15,039 nt of DNA from Myxococcales bacterium UBA5297 (lineage in GTDB: Bacteria > Myxococcota > Myxococcia > Myxococcales > UBA5297). Below are positions 1 to 7,435 of this stretch, in pieces. Position 1 is the first letter of the stretch, and each line of letters begins with the position of its first letter. The position numbers and the translations under genes were made by a program. Under the pieces are notes generated by a model, which made no database searches, was not told the origin of the DNA, and saw only the letters and a list, made by a program, of their open reading frames with translations. The stretch spans positions 696 to 15,734 of the forward strand of contig DHSB01000141.1 of NCBI GenBank assembly GCA_002408385.1. The letters run 5' to 3'.

Positions 1-1727
1 TTCTCGGGCGAGTAGCACCAGAGCATCCGCGAAGAGAAGGTCTTCTCGAACGCCTCGTAGAAGTTGTCGAGCAGATGCGAGCTCGCCACGTACTCTTCCT
101 GGCGCGAGTTGTAGATCCCGCCAAAGTTGAAGTAGGTGCCGAACTCCCCGAAGAGCACCGGAGGGTTGCCGAGAGAGCCGGAGGCGGCCCTCGCGGCGTG
201 TTCGAGCGCCGGGACGAGGTCGCGGTAGCGGATCTGCGTCGCCGTTATCGGCCGGGGCGCCTGGTTGAAGCCGATGAACGGGTAGATGTCCTGGTAGTGG
301 TGCGGCGCGTAGACGACCTGCGGCAGCTCCGGCCGGCGCATCGCGACCTCCCACTGGCCTCCGATGCCGCCGAGCGCGCGGCCGAACAGGTTCTGCGCGC
401 TGGTGCTGCTCTCGAAGAAGAAGATCGCCTCGGGATCGACGGCCAGGATGGCCTTGCCGACCCGCTCGTAGAAGGGCCGCAGGTGGTTCTCGTCGAAGCC
501 GTAGTTGAGCGCGAGCGCGGCCGCGGCGTCGAGCTTGTCAAGGCCGTAGAGCCGCAGCGTCTCGGGCTCGGTGTCCGGCGGCAGCACGCGCAGGTCGGTG
601 ATGAGGTCGAAGAGCTGCTCGCCGAGCTCCTGTCCGGCGAGCGCTGCGAGCGCGCCTCGCACCGCGTCGACCCCTCCCCCCTTCATCGCGGCGGCCGCGG
701 CCAGGATGAGGAAGTTGCCCGACGGCTCGTTCATCAGGTCGTAGCCCAGCACGTTCGGCAGGTCCGCTACCCGGCTCGCGAGCGCGGCCCAGGCGCCGGC
801 GTAGGCCTGCTGCAGGAGCTCCTCGACCGGCTTGCCGTCCTTCTTCAGCCCGGGGAAGACCTCGTTTCCCGCGAAGAAGCACGCGTAGGCCCGGGCGACG
901 TCGAGCGAGAGCGCGTGGGCGACCGACCAGTTGGTGAACGGCAGCAGATCGGTCGATTCGTTCGGCGGGAAGGGCGCGGGCTTCTCCTTGAGGAAGGCGA
1001 CTATCCAGTCGATGGAGCCGGGCTGCGCGGGCTGCCCGGCGGTCAACCTGGCGAACAGGTTGTAGATGTTGAAGAGCGCCGGCTCGTCGAGCCCTCCCAA
1101 GATGCGCGGTGTGCCCCAGTTCGGCGACGAGAGGTCCTTCTCTGGCAGGCAAGCCTCCAGCGCCCAGCGCGGAGCGCCGTCGCCCTGGACCGACTCGCTG
1201 TAGGGCGGCAGCAGCGCGAAGAGCGTGTTCTCCAACGAGCCGGGTTTGCCGTGCTTCGGCCGGTCGTTCAAGCGCACCATCAGGTGCCGGCTGAAGATGT
1301 CCTGGTGCATGTCGAGCAGCACGTAGAGGCCGTGGTCGCCGGCGAGCTCGACCATCTCGCGCACGTAGTCGATGTACGCGCGGTCGTAGCGCCCCGGCTC
1401 GCTCGGCTCGAGCCCCTCCCAAAGGACGAGGAGCCGCACCGCGCTGAAGCCCATCTGCTGAAGCCGCCGGAAGTGCTCGGCCGCCTCCTCGCGCGCGAAG
1501 GGCCGTCCGACGTAGCTCGGCACCCCGTTCTGGGCGATCGACGCGGGCACCTTGCTGCCGCCGCCGACGTTGACCCCGTGGAAGAACACGTAGCGGCCGT
1601 GCGCGTCGCGCAGGTACGTGCGCTCGGTCTTCAGGCGCGTCAGCTCCGGCGGCGCCGGCGTCTTCTGCGGGGTGCAGGCGGCCATCAACGTCCCCGCCAG
1701 CAAGAGCGCCAAGCTTCGCATACCCAT
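1..1727 (-). CDS. GH5 endoglycoceramidase-like glycoside hydrolase, lipoprotein (C-terminus cut by window edge)
   Basis: Read on the minus strand, one open frame runs from ATG at 1727 off the left edge: 575 codons and no stop. The N-terminus MGMRSLALLLAGTLMAAC is a lipoprotein signal with Cys18 as the likely lipidated residue, so the enzyme is probably exported and membrane-anchored. GH5 hallmarks are all visible: HGVNV near 50, LDMHQD at 139-143, GYDLMNEPSG with acid/base Glu334, HHY at 476-478, and LFGEFG with nucleophile Glu528. LDMHQD and the long segment before NEP resemble endoglycoceramidases, which release the glycan from glycosphingolipids; the substrate here is inferred. GAGGA at 1732-1736 lies 4 nt before ATG 1727 and 10 nt before ATG 1721, so either could be the start. 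The M28 peptidase gene is divergent from it. Long open frames on the other strand over this region are shadows. Confidence 0.88.
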   Translation of the reverse strand, partial: MGMRSLALLLAGTLMAACTPQKTPAPPELTRLKTERTYLRDAHGRYVFFHGVNVGGGSKVPASIAQNGVPSYVGRPFAREEAAEHFRRLQQMGFSAVRLLVLWEGLEPSEPGRYDRAYIDYVREMVELAGDHGLYVLLDMHQDIFSRHLMVRLNDRPKHGKPGSLENTLFALLPPYSESVQGDGAPRWALEACLPEKDLSSPNWGTPRILGGLDEPALFNIYNLFARLTAGQPAQPGSIDWIVAFLKEKPAPFPPNESTDLLPFTNWSVAHALSLDVARAYACFFAGNEVFPGLKKDGKPVEELLQQAYAGAWAALASRVADLPNVLGYDLMNEPSGNFLILAAAAAMKGGGVDAVRGALAALAGQELGEQLFDLITDLRVLPPDTEPETLRLYGLDKLDAAAALALNYGFDENHLRPFYERVGKAILAVDPEAIFFFESSTSAQNLFGRALGGIGGQWEVAMRRPELPQVVYAPHHYQDIYPFIGFNQAPRPITATQIRYRDLVPALEHAARAASGSLGNPPVLFGEFGTYFNFGGIYNSRQEEYVASSHLLDNFYEAFEKTFSSRMLWCYSPE

Positions 1728-2066
1728 TCCGTCCTCGGTGGTTGGCTCGTCGGCGCCTGAATACCAGAAGTGAACAGGGGCTCGCCAACCATGTGTAGGA
1801 CGGAGCGAGGCTCCGGTGGGCGCCTTCCCGGGCTCGCGCTCGAAAGCCTGGATTGCCCACGCGGCGCGCCGCCGCGACCCGAGAGCCGGGGAATCCCGCC
1901 ACCCGCGCTGCGTTTGAGTCTTTTGCCCTCCGCTCGGCAGGAATCGCCTCGACCGGGCGTATCCACGAGCTGCTGGGCGTCACGAGATAACCGCTGGCCG
2001 CTCTGTCGGGGATGCGCTAGGACCTCGTGCAGAATTGCGACCAAACAGGCAGCCGGAGGAATCGAC
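1728..2066. other. Divergent intergenic region between GH5 and M28 genes
   Basis: This 339-bp stretch separates two genes reading outward, so it should hold both promoters, but I see no convincing -35/-10 pair for either. It contains a 6-bp stem with a 3-nt loop at 1801-1815 (CGGAGC, GAG, GCTCCG). A looser 7-bp inverted pair, GGTTGGC at 1740-1746 and GCCAACC at 1784-1790, lies just upstream of the GH5 start. Open frames crossing the region (for example an upstream extension of the M28 frame to 1770) have low-complexity Arg/Pro/Gly-rich translations and no family resemblance, so I treat it as non-coding. Confidence 0.6.
2055..2060 (+). promoter_or_regulatory. Ribosome binding site deciding the M28 peptidase start
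   Basis: GGAGGA ends 6 nt before ATG 2067. No comparable site precedes the in-frame upstream start at 1770, and the conserved protein begins just after 2067. Confidence 0.75.
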
Positions 2067-3452
2067 ATGCAGAGCACCGCCTCACTGGGAAGACCGTTCG
2101 ACGAGCGCGCCTATGTCGCTGAGCTCATCGAGCGCATCGTGCGCGAGTGCCCCGAGCGCGTTCCGACGAGCGAAGACGAACGCAAGGCGCAGGAGATCAT
2201 GAGCGCCGAGCTCGCGAAGCTCGGCCTGGCGATCGAGGAGCATCCGTTCGCCTTCAACGACAACCTCTACGCCAACCTCGTCCTCCACTTCGGTCTGGCC
2301 AGCGCCGGCACCGCCGTCTCTGGCCTGTTCCCGCTCGCCGGGCTGCTGATGCACCTGACCGCCGGCGGCTCGTACCTCGCCGACTCCGCGCGGCGCGCCT
2401 ACCTGCTGCGGCGCCTGCTCGGCTTCAAGCCGGCGCGCAACATCCTCGCGACCCTTCCGGCCAAGGGCGAGCCCAAGCTGCGCATCGTCCTCGCCGCCCA
2501 TGCCGACGCGGCGTTCACCGGCCTGCTCTTCTCCCCGACGCTGGTCAAGCAGATGGTCGGCCGCCGGCTTCCCGGGATGCTCGAGCGCTTCCTCGCGCTG
2601 GCGACCTACTCGAACTTCGCGCTGGCCGGCTTCGACCTGCTGCGCGTCTTCCTCGGTCCCCTCACCCTGCCCTTGCGCCCCCTCGAGGCGCTGCTGACTG
2701 TCCCCAGCGCGCTGACCTTCCTGATCAACGCCGAGGTCGCGCTCCGCAAGCGCGTGGTCCCCGGCGCCAACGACAACCTCAGCGGCGTCGCCGCGCTCCC
2801 GGTGCTCGCCTCGCGCCTCGCTGAGGTCAAGCCTCCCGAGGTCGAGATCGTCTTCGCGGTCACCGGCTGCGAAGAGGCGAGCATGGGCGGCGCCGACGCG
2901 CTCGCCCGCGACAGGCTGAAGGAGTGGGACCGCGCCCGTACGGTCGTGCTCGCTCTCGACAGCATCGCCAACGGCGAGCTGCGCTACATCGACGTCGAGG
3001 GCGAGGTGGTACGCCGGCCCGCGCCCTCCTGGTTGACCGAGACCATGGACGAGGTCGCCCGCTCGGAGCCGCGCTTCAACGAGGTGCAGGGCTATACGCC
3101 GCCGGTCGGCGGCACCGATGCGGCGGCCTTCCTCGCCCATGGCTACGACTCGATCGCGCTCATCTGCGTGGACGAAGAGCTCGGCTGCCCGCGCCAGTAC
3201 CACCTGCCCACCGACGACCCCGAACACCTCGAGATCGAGCCGCTGATGAAGTCCATCGACTTCACCGAGCGCTTCGTCCACGCGCTCATCCGCCGGCGCT
3301 TGGGCATCGACTCGCGGCCCGCGGCAGCCAAAGTCGAGCCGGCGCCCCGCAAGCGGGTCGTGGGTCCGCGAAAGGAGCCGGAGGGCAACGCGCAGAAGAC
3401 ACCGGCCAGCCCCCGCGCCGCGCCCCGACGGAGCCGCAAGCCCAAAGCGTAG
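2067..3452 (+). CDS. M28-family zinc metallopeptidase with membrane segments
   Basis: The protein has 461 residues and is likely an aminopeptidase or related hydrolase using two metal ions. All expected M28 ligand motifs are present in order: AHAD (His145, Asp147), GANDNLSG (bridging Asp236), CEEASMGG (Glu269 catalytic, Glu270 ligand), ALDS (Asp298) and QYHLPTDD (His379). GGTDAAAFL at 348-355 matches the substrate-side loop of the family. Two hydrophobic stretches, about 71-97 and 176-221, interrupt the fold before and after the first ligand pair and could associate it with the inner membrane. No cleavable signal peptide is seen. The last 45 or so residues are Lys/Arg/Pro/Ala-rich and probably disordered. 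Its 3' end lies opposite the hydrolase reading frame (310-bp antisense overlap). The natural substrate cannot be told from sequence. Confidence 0.88.
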   Translation: MQSTASLGRPFDERAYVAELIERIVRECPERVPTSEDERKAQEIMSAELAKLGLAIEEHPFAFNDNLYANLVLHFGLASAGTAVSGLFPLAGLLMHLTAGGSYLADSARRAYLLRRLLGFKPARNILATLPAKGEPKLRIVLAAHADAAFTGLLFSPTLVKQMVGRRLPGMLERFLALATYSNFALAGFDLLRVFLGPLTLPLRPLEALLTVPSALTFLINAEVALRKRVVPGANDNLSGVAALPVLASRLAEVKPPEVEIVFAVTGCEEASMGGADALARDRLKEWDRARTVVLALDSIANGELRYIDVEGEVVRRPAPSWLTETMDEVARSEPRFNEVQGYTPPVGGTDAAAFLAHGYDSIALICVDEELGCPRQYHLPTDDPEHLEIEPLMKSIDFTERFVHALIRRRLGIDSRPAAAKVEPAPRKRVVGPRKEPEGNAQKTPASPRAAPRRSRKPKA

Positions 3453-4444
3453 CGGCGGTCGAGAGTAGCCCCGGGTTGCGCCCCGAAACCCGACCGATCG
3501 GTCGCAGGTTGGACGGGCGCGTGGCATTGCGCCCGTCGAGGAATCGGGCAGACGCGCGGGCGACCCGGGGGGCCGGCACCAAAGGCCGGCCCCCCGGAGA
3601 GAACCCAACTGCTTCGGTGACTCAAGGCGGCTGACGCCCTGCCCGCCCCTCGGGCAGCTCGCTTCGTGGCGAAGACGAAGATCTGGCTCGCGAGCAGGTG
3701 CGCCCCTCCGGCGAAGAGATCGTGCGTGCCGCCCTCGACCGCGTGGAAGAACGCCCGCGGGAACGCCGCCGAGAGCCGCTCTGCCATCTCGAACGGCACC
3801 ACCTCGTCGTCGCTGCCGTGGATGACGAGGACGGGGACCTCGACGCGCTCGGCCTTCGCCAAGGTGTCGAAGCGGTGGCGCACCAGCAGCCTCCCCGGCA
3901 GCAACGAGGTGACCAGGCGCGCCATCTCCGGCATCGACGTGTAGGGCGTCAGCAAAACCAGCCGGGCGCCGTGGCCCCGCAGCGCCATCTCCGCGGCCAC
4001 GCCCGAGCCTATCGACTGGCCCTGCAGGACCGTCTTCGAGGCGGGCACTCCCAGGTCCCGAAGGTGCCCGAGCGCGGCTTCGGCGACCGCGTAAAACGAC
4101 TCCTCGGACGGCTCTCCGGTCGCCTTGCCGTAGCCCGGGTATTCGACGGCGAGCACGCCCAGCCCGAGGGCGTGAAACCGCTCGAACAGCGGGGTCCGGT
4201 CCGCGAGCTGCTCGGCGTTGCCGTGGAAGTGCACCAGCGTCGGAGCCCCGGCCGGCGCCGGGTAGTGAAGGGCGAGGCTGCGCCAGCCCGCGCCCGACAA
4301 CTCGACCACCCCGGCATCGGTGCGCGGCTCGAGCGCGACCTCCGGGGCCGGGAAGATCAGCCGGTCCTGATAGATGAACGCGAAGAGGCAGAGGGCCAGG
4401 TACCCGACCCCGAAGGCCATCGCGGCGATGGGCACCAGGCGCAT
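3143..4444 (-). CDS. Membrane-anchored alpha/beta hydrolase (BEM46/ABHD13-like) with stopless C-terminal extension
   Basis: From ATG 4444 the frame gives 433 residues. An N-terminal hydrophobic anchor (about residues 3-24) is followed by YQDRLIFPAP, typical of this serine-hydrolase group. The catalytic set is complete: VHFHGNAE oxyanion motif near 74, GQSIGSG with Ser144, HGSDDEVVP with Asp213, and GGTHDLF with His241. The substrate is unknown; an esterase, thioesterase or lipase-like role is likely. The recognisable fold ends near residue 262 (about 3660). After that, some 170 residues are Arg/Gly/Ser/Pro-rich and unlike a domain. They read through three hairpins and antisense through the end of the M28 gene to TAG at 3143. 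Relatives are usually about 260-300 residues. A one-base shift near the end would stop at TGA 3624-3622, giving about 273 residues, so a frameshift or sequence error is plausible. The TTG start at 4495 is rejected because of the ribosome site before 4444. Confidence 0.8.
   Translation of the reverse strand: MRLVPIAAMAFGVGYLALCLFAFIYQDRLIFPAPEVALEPRTDAGVVELSGAGWRSLALHYPAPAGAPTLVHFHGNAEQLADRTPLFERFHALGLGVLAVEYPGYGKATGEPSEESFYAVAEAALGHLRDLGVPASKTVLQGQSIGSGVAAEMALRGHGARLVLLTPYTSMPEMARLVTSLLPGRLLVRHRFDTLAKAERVEVPVLVIHGSDDEVVPFEMAERLSAAFPRAFFHAVEGGTHDLFAGGAHLLASQIFVFATKRAARGAGRASAALSHRSSWVLSGGPAFGAGPPGRPRVCPIPRRAQCHAPVQPATDRSGFGAQPGATLDRRYALGLRLRRGAARGLAGVFCALPSGSFRGPTTRLRGAGSTLAAAGRESMPKRRRMSAWTKRSVKSMDFISGSISRCSGSSVGRWYWRGQPSSSSTQMSAIES
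3491..3504. repeat. Perfect 14-bp palindrome
   Basis: CGACCGATCGGTCG is identical to its own reverse complement. It lies 39 bp after the M28 stop and is the first of three consecutive inverted repeats. It could be a hairpin in either transcript or a binding site for a dimeric protein. Confidence 0.6.
3512..3537. repeat. Stem-loop, 9-bp stem
   Basis: GACGGGCGC (3512-3520) pairs with GCGCCCGTC (3529-3537) around an 8-nt loop. It is the second inverted repeat downstream of the M28 gene and could contribute to termination. It lacks a T-tract. Confidence 0.55.
3565..3597. terminator. Strong GC hairpin, possible terminator for the M28 gene
   Basis: CCGGGGGGCCGG (3565-3576) pairs perfectly with CCGGCCCCCCGG (3586-3597). 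One more C-G pair can form inside, leaving a 7-nt loop. It is very stable but has no T-run on either side, so it is not a textbook intrinsic terminator. It also falls inside the stopless reading frame of the opposing hydrolase. Confidence 0.45.
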
Positions 4445-4449
4445 CTCGG

Positions 4450-4454
4450 CCTCC
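4450..4454 (-). promoter_or_regulatory. Ribosome binding site deciding the hydrolase start
   Basis: On the minus strand GGAGG lies 5 nt before ATG 4444. It supports this start over the in-frame TTG at 4495, and the anchor helix begins right after it. Confidence 0.75.
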
Positions 4455-4477
4455 GGTCGCGTGCCCAACAATTGCCG

Positions 4478-4505
4478 TTGATTCAACAGCCTCAAATGCT
4501 AGCAT
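4478..4505 (+). promoter_or_regulatory. Candidate promoter for the SNF2 helicase
   Basis: In the 85-bp divergent gap, TTGATT (4478-4483) and TAGCAT (4500-4505) are 16 nt apart, each matching four of six sigma70 consensus bases. The -10 element is half of a 10-bp palindrome ATGCTAGCAT (4496-4505). The -35 overlaps the inverted repeat GTTGA-T-TCAAC (4477-4487), so a regulator could compete here. This is an AT-richer island in a GC-rich region. Assignment is by eye only. Confidence 0.3.
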
Positions 4506-4529
4506 CGCGCGCCTTTTGGGGCGGGATGG

Positions 4530-7316
4530 ATGGAGGGCGAGGAGCAGATGCGGGAAGTGGCGCGAGCCAATGATGTGACGAGTGCGTTCAATCTGGCCCG
4601 GGTCGCAGGCCTGTCAGCGAGTGAGGCATCGACGCTGACGCCCTTCCATCAGCGGCTTCTCGCCGAAGAGCTCGCCCTTCGCCAGAGCGGCACGGCCCGG
4701 CTCGCCAACGCCCTGAGCACCGCCGCCGTCGACCTCAACCCGCATCAGATCGAGGCCTCGGCCTTCGCGCTCGACTCGATGTCGCGCGGCGGCTGCGTGC
4801 TCGCCGACGAGGTCGGCCTGGGCAAGACCATCGAGGCGGGCATCATCATCGCGCAGATGGTCGCCGAGGGCCGCGGGCGCATCGCCATCCTCTGCCCCGC
4901 CCCGCTGCGCGCCCAGTGGCAGTCCGAGCTGCTCGAGAAGTTCGGGATCAAGGCGATCTGCATCGACGGCGACTTCGCCCGCAACTTCCGGGCGAACCCC
5001 TTCGACCAAATGTGCCCGGTGATCTGCTCGATCCAGTTCGGCGCCAACCGCGCCGCCGACATCGCGCGCATCCCCTGGGACCTGGTCGTCCTCGACGAGG
5101 CGCACCGGCTGCGCAACACCTGGAAGCCCAACAACAAGACCGGCAAGGCGCTGCGCACCGCCCTCGAGGAGCGGCCCAAGATCCTGCTGACGGCGACCCC
5201 GCTGCAGAACGACCTGATGGAGCTCTACGGGCTCATCGCCTTCCTCGACGAGTCGATCCTCGGCCCCGAGCACGCCTTCCGCGCCCGCTACTGCAACCTT
5301 GGACAGGACAAGGACGGGGCCAACCCGCTGCTCGAGCTCAAGGGGCGCATCGCCCCGGTGGTCCACCGCACGCTGCGCCGCCACGTGCGCGAGTACGTCA
5401 AGTTCACCGCGCGCCGCTCGATGGTCGAGGACTTCGTCCCCTCGCCCGCCGAGCAGGACCTCTACGAGAAGGTGAGCGAGTACCTGCGACGCGCCGAGCT
5501 GCTCGCCATCGAGCCGGGCAAGCGCACCCTGCTCACCTTGGTCTACCGCAAGCTGCTCGCCTCCTCGACCTACGCCATCGCCCCGACGCTGCGGCGGCTC
5601 GCCGACAGCCTCGAGGAGCGCATCCGCGCCGCCAAGGCGGGCAAGGAGTTCGAGCTCACTCTCAGCGAGAGCGTGCGCGAGGAGCTGCGCGAGTACGAGG
5701 AGGAGCTCGAGGAGTTCGACGACCCCGAGGGCGACCACGACCCGGGCAGCGAGCGCAAGAAGCCCACCCTCGAGGCGCTCGAGGGCGAGCTGTTCGAGCT
5801 GCAGCACTACGCGGATCTCGCCGAGTCGATCAAGGCGAACGCCAAGGGCGAGGCGCTCTGCCGCGCGCTCGAGCGCACCTTCCAGGTCGCCGCGGGCTAC
5901 GGCTGGCCGCAGAAGGCGGTCATCTTCACCGAGTCCAAGCGCACGCAGGCCTACCTCTCGGACCTGCTGTCGGCGCGCGGCTACCGCGGCAAGATCTCGC
6001 TGCTCTCCGGCGACGGCGCCGGCCCCGAGGAGCGCCGCCAGCTCGTGCAGGACTTCCGCGAGCGCACCCAGATCTTCATCTCCACCGAGGCGGGCGCCGA
6101 GGGGCTGAACCTGCAGTTTTGCAACCTGCTGGTCAACTACGACCTGCCCTGGAACCCGCAGCGGGTCGAGCAGCGCATCGGCCGCTGCCACCGCTACGGC
6201 CAGACGCGCGACGTGCTGGTGCTCAACTTCGTCAACCGCACCAACGCCGCCGAGGCGCGCCTCTACGAGCTGCTCGAGAAGAAGCTGACCCTCTTCGACG
6301 GCGTCTTCGGCGCCTCCGACGAGATCCTCGGCGCGCTCGAGAGCGGGGTCGACTTCGAGCGCCGCGTGCTCGACATCTATCAGTCCTGCCGCACCGAGGC
6401 CGAGGTGAACAAGGCCTTCGACGCCCTGCGCGCGGACATGGAGGGCCGCATCGGCGCCCGCATGGCGCAGGCACGCGAGCTGCTGCTCGACCGCTTCGAC
6501 GGCGACGTACGCGCGCGCCTGCGGGTGGCCGACTCGAACGCGAAGTCGGCCATCGAGCGGCGCAAGCGCAACAGCCGGGCGCTCGCCAAGGCGGTGCTCG
6601 GGCGCGAGGAGGTCTCGCGCGCCCAGCTCGAGCAGGCCGCCCGCGAGGTGCGCGGCAAGCCCGCGCCGGCCATCAGCTACCTGCAGCTCGACGCCGCCGA
6701 GCTGCCCGCGCGCATGGCCTACCTGGCTGGCAGCGAGGGCTGGTGGTTCGTCTATCGCTTCGAGATCGCCGGGGTGAAGCCTCCCGAGCGCCTCGTCCAC
6801 CTCTGCCTGGTGCGCGACGGCAACGCCTACCGCGGCCTGCCCATCGCCGACGGCGAGGCCATCGCGCGGCTCTCCGGCAAGGAAGCCCGGGGCCGCTCGG
6901 CGGCCGCTCTTCCGGTCTCCGCCGCACAGGAGAAGGCGCTGCAGAAGGCGCAGGACGAGGTCGTCGCCCTGGCCCAGGAGATACTCGACCGCGAGAACGA
7001 CGCGGCGCGCGAGAAGGCGATGCGCTGGGCCGAGGACTGCCTGATGGCCGCCCGCGAAGCGCTCGAGCGCGCCCGTGCGAAGTGGGAAGCCGCGCGCCGT
7101 GCCGTCGCTGAGGAAGAGGACCCCGCCCTGCGCGTGCGCGCCCGCGGCAACCTCGACCGCGCTGACCGCGAGTACCGCCGCCGCCAGAAGCAGCTCCGCG
7201 AGGAAGAGGACAGCCGCTACGCCGAGCTCGACCGCACGTTGACGATGCTCGCGGTGCGCGGCAAGGTGACCGCGACCCGAACGCTCATCGCGAGCGCCTA
7301 CTTCTGGCTGACCTGA
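4530..7316 (+). CDS. SNF2/HepA-type DEAH helicase-like ATPase
   Basis: The protein has 928 residues and is probably a cytoplasmic ATP-driven DNA translocase. Superfamily 2 motifs appear in order: LNPHQ at 69-73, DEVGLGKT (Walker A, 93-100), LCPAPLRAQW at 121-130, LDEAH (Walker B, 188-192), TATPLQN at 221-227, AVIFTES at 463-469, STEAGAEGLNL at 518-528, and QRIGRCHRYGQ at 548-558 with the arginine finger. A Glu-rich charged stretch (about 380-425) sits between the two RecA lobes. After the helicase core come FDGVFGASDEILG (589-601) and a long, charged, probably coiled-coil C-terminus (about 800-910). It lacks the N-terminal Tudor-like region of RapA, and resembles the stand-alone bacterial SNF2 group, some members of which occur in defence islands. 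ATG 4548 (preceded by GAGGAG) is an alternative start. No nuclease or methylase is adjacent. Confidence 0.9.
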   Translation: MEGEEQMREVARANDVTSAFNLARVAGLSASEASTLTPFHQRLLAEELALRQSGTARLANALSTAAVDLNPHQIEASAFALDSMSRGGCVLADEVGLGKTIEAGIIIAQMVAEGRGRIAILCPAPLRAQWQSELLEKFGIKAICIDGDFARNFRANPFDQMCPVICSIQFGANRAADIARIPWDLVVLDEAHRLRNTWKPNNKTGKALRTALEERPKILLTATPLQNDLMELYGLIAFLDESILGPEHAFRARYCNLGQDKDGANPLLELKGRIAPVVHRTLRRHVREYVKFTARRSMVEDFVPSPAEQDLYEKVSEYLRRAELLAIEPGKRTLLTLVYRKLLASSTYAIAPTLRRLADSLEERIRAAKAGKEFELTLSESVREELREYEEELEEFDDPEGDHDPGSERKKPTLEALEGELFELQHYADLAESIKANAKGEALCRALERTFQVAAGYGWPQKAVIFTESKRTQAYLSDLLSARGYRGKISLLSGDGAGPEERRQLVQDFRERTQIFISTEAGAEGLNLQFCNLLVNYDLPWNPQRVEQRIGRCHRYGQTRDVLVLNFVNRTNAAEARLYELLEKKLTLFDGVFGASDEILGALESGVDFERRVLDIYQSCRTEAEVNKAFDALRADMEGRIGARMAQARELLLDRFDGDVRARLRVADSNAKSAIERRKRNSRALAKAVLGREEVSRAQLEQAAREVRGKPAPAISYLQLDAAELPARMAYLAGSEGWWFVYRFEIAGVKPPERLVHLCLVRDGNAYRGLPIADGEAIARLSGKEARGRSAAALPVSAAQEKALQKAQDEVVALAQEILDRENDAAREKAMRWAEDCLMAAREALERARAKWEAARRAVAEEEDPALRVRARGNLDRADREYRRRQKQLREEEDSRYAELDRTLTMLAVRGKVTATRTLIASAYFWLT

Positions 7317-7319
7317 GCT

Positions 7320-7341
7320 GCCGGCCGCGCGCCCGGCCGGC
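7320..7341 (+). terminator. Hairpin after the helicase stop, possible terminator
   Basis: GCCGGCC (7320-7326) pairs with GGCCGGC (7335-7341) around an 8-nt loop, starting 4 nt after the TGA. A pyrimidine-rich run (CTCTGCTTCT) follows, but not a true T-tract. Confidence 0.45.
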
Positions 7342-7403
7342 CGCTCTGCTTCTAAACGGCCCTGTCCCCGCGCGGCGAGGCCCCGTCTCGTGAATCTCTG
7401 CTA

Positions 7404-7417
7404 CCTTCCCCGGAAGG
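7404..7417. repeat. Small inverted repeat upstream of the transporter
   Basis: CCTTCC and GGAAGG with a 2-nt gap lie 18 bp before the transporter ATG. The right arm could act as a distant ribosome site or the repeat as an operator. Nothing decides between these. Confidence 0.25.
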
Positions 7418-7435
7418 ACCGCCGGTCAAGACACC

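Noticed and set aside
75..1760. 561-codon open frame on the plus strand
   Set aside because: It is the antisense shadow of the GH5 gene; its translation is Arg/Val/Glu-rich without any family motif, while the minus strand shows complete GH5 active-site motifs.
1770..2066. N-terminal extension of the M28 peptidase
   Set aside because: Low-complexity Arg/Pro/Ser-rich translation, while GGAGGA lies 6 nt before ATG 2067.
2082..4505. 807-codon open frame on the minus strand
   Set aside because: It runs antisense through the M28 gene and out of frame through the hydrolase; both of those have intact catalytic motifs in their own frames.
4614..6800. 728-codon open frame antisense to the helicase
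   Set aside because: Leu/Glu/Ala/Gly-rich translation typical of antisense GC-rich coding sequence; no motif and no ribosome site.
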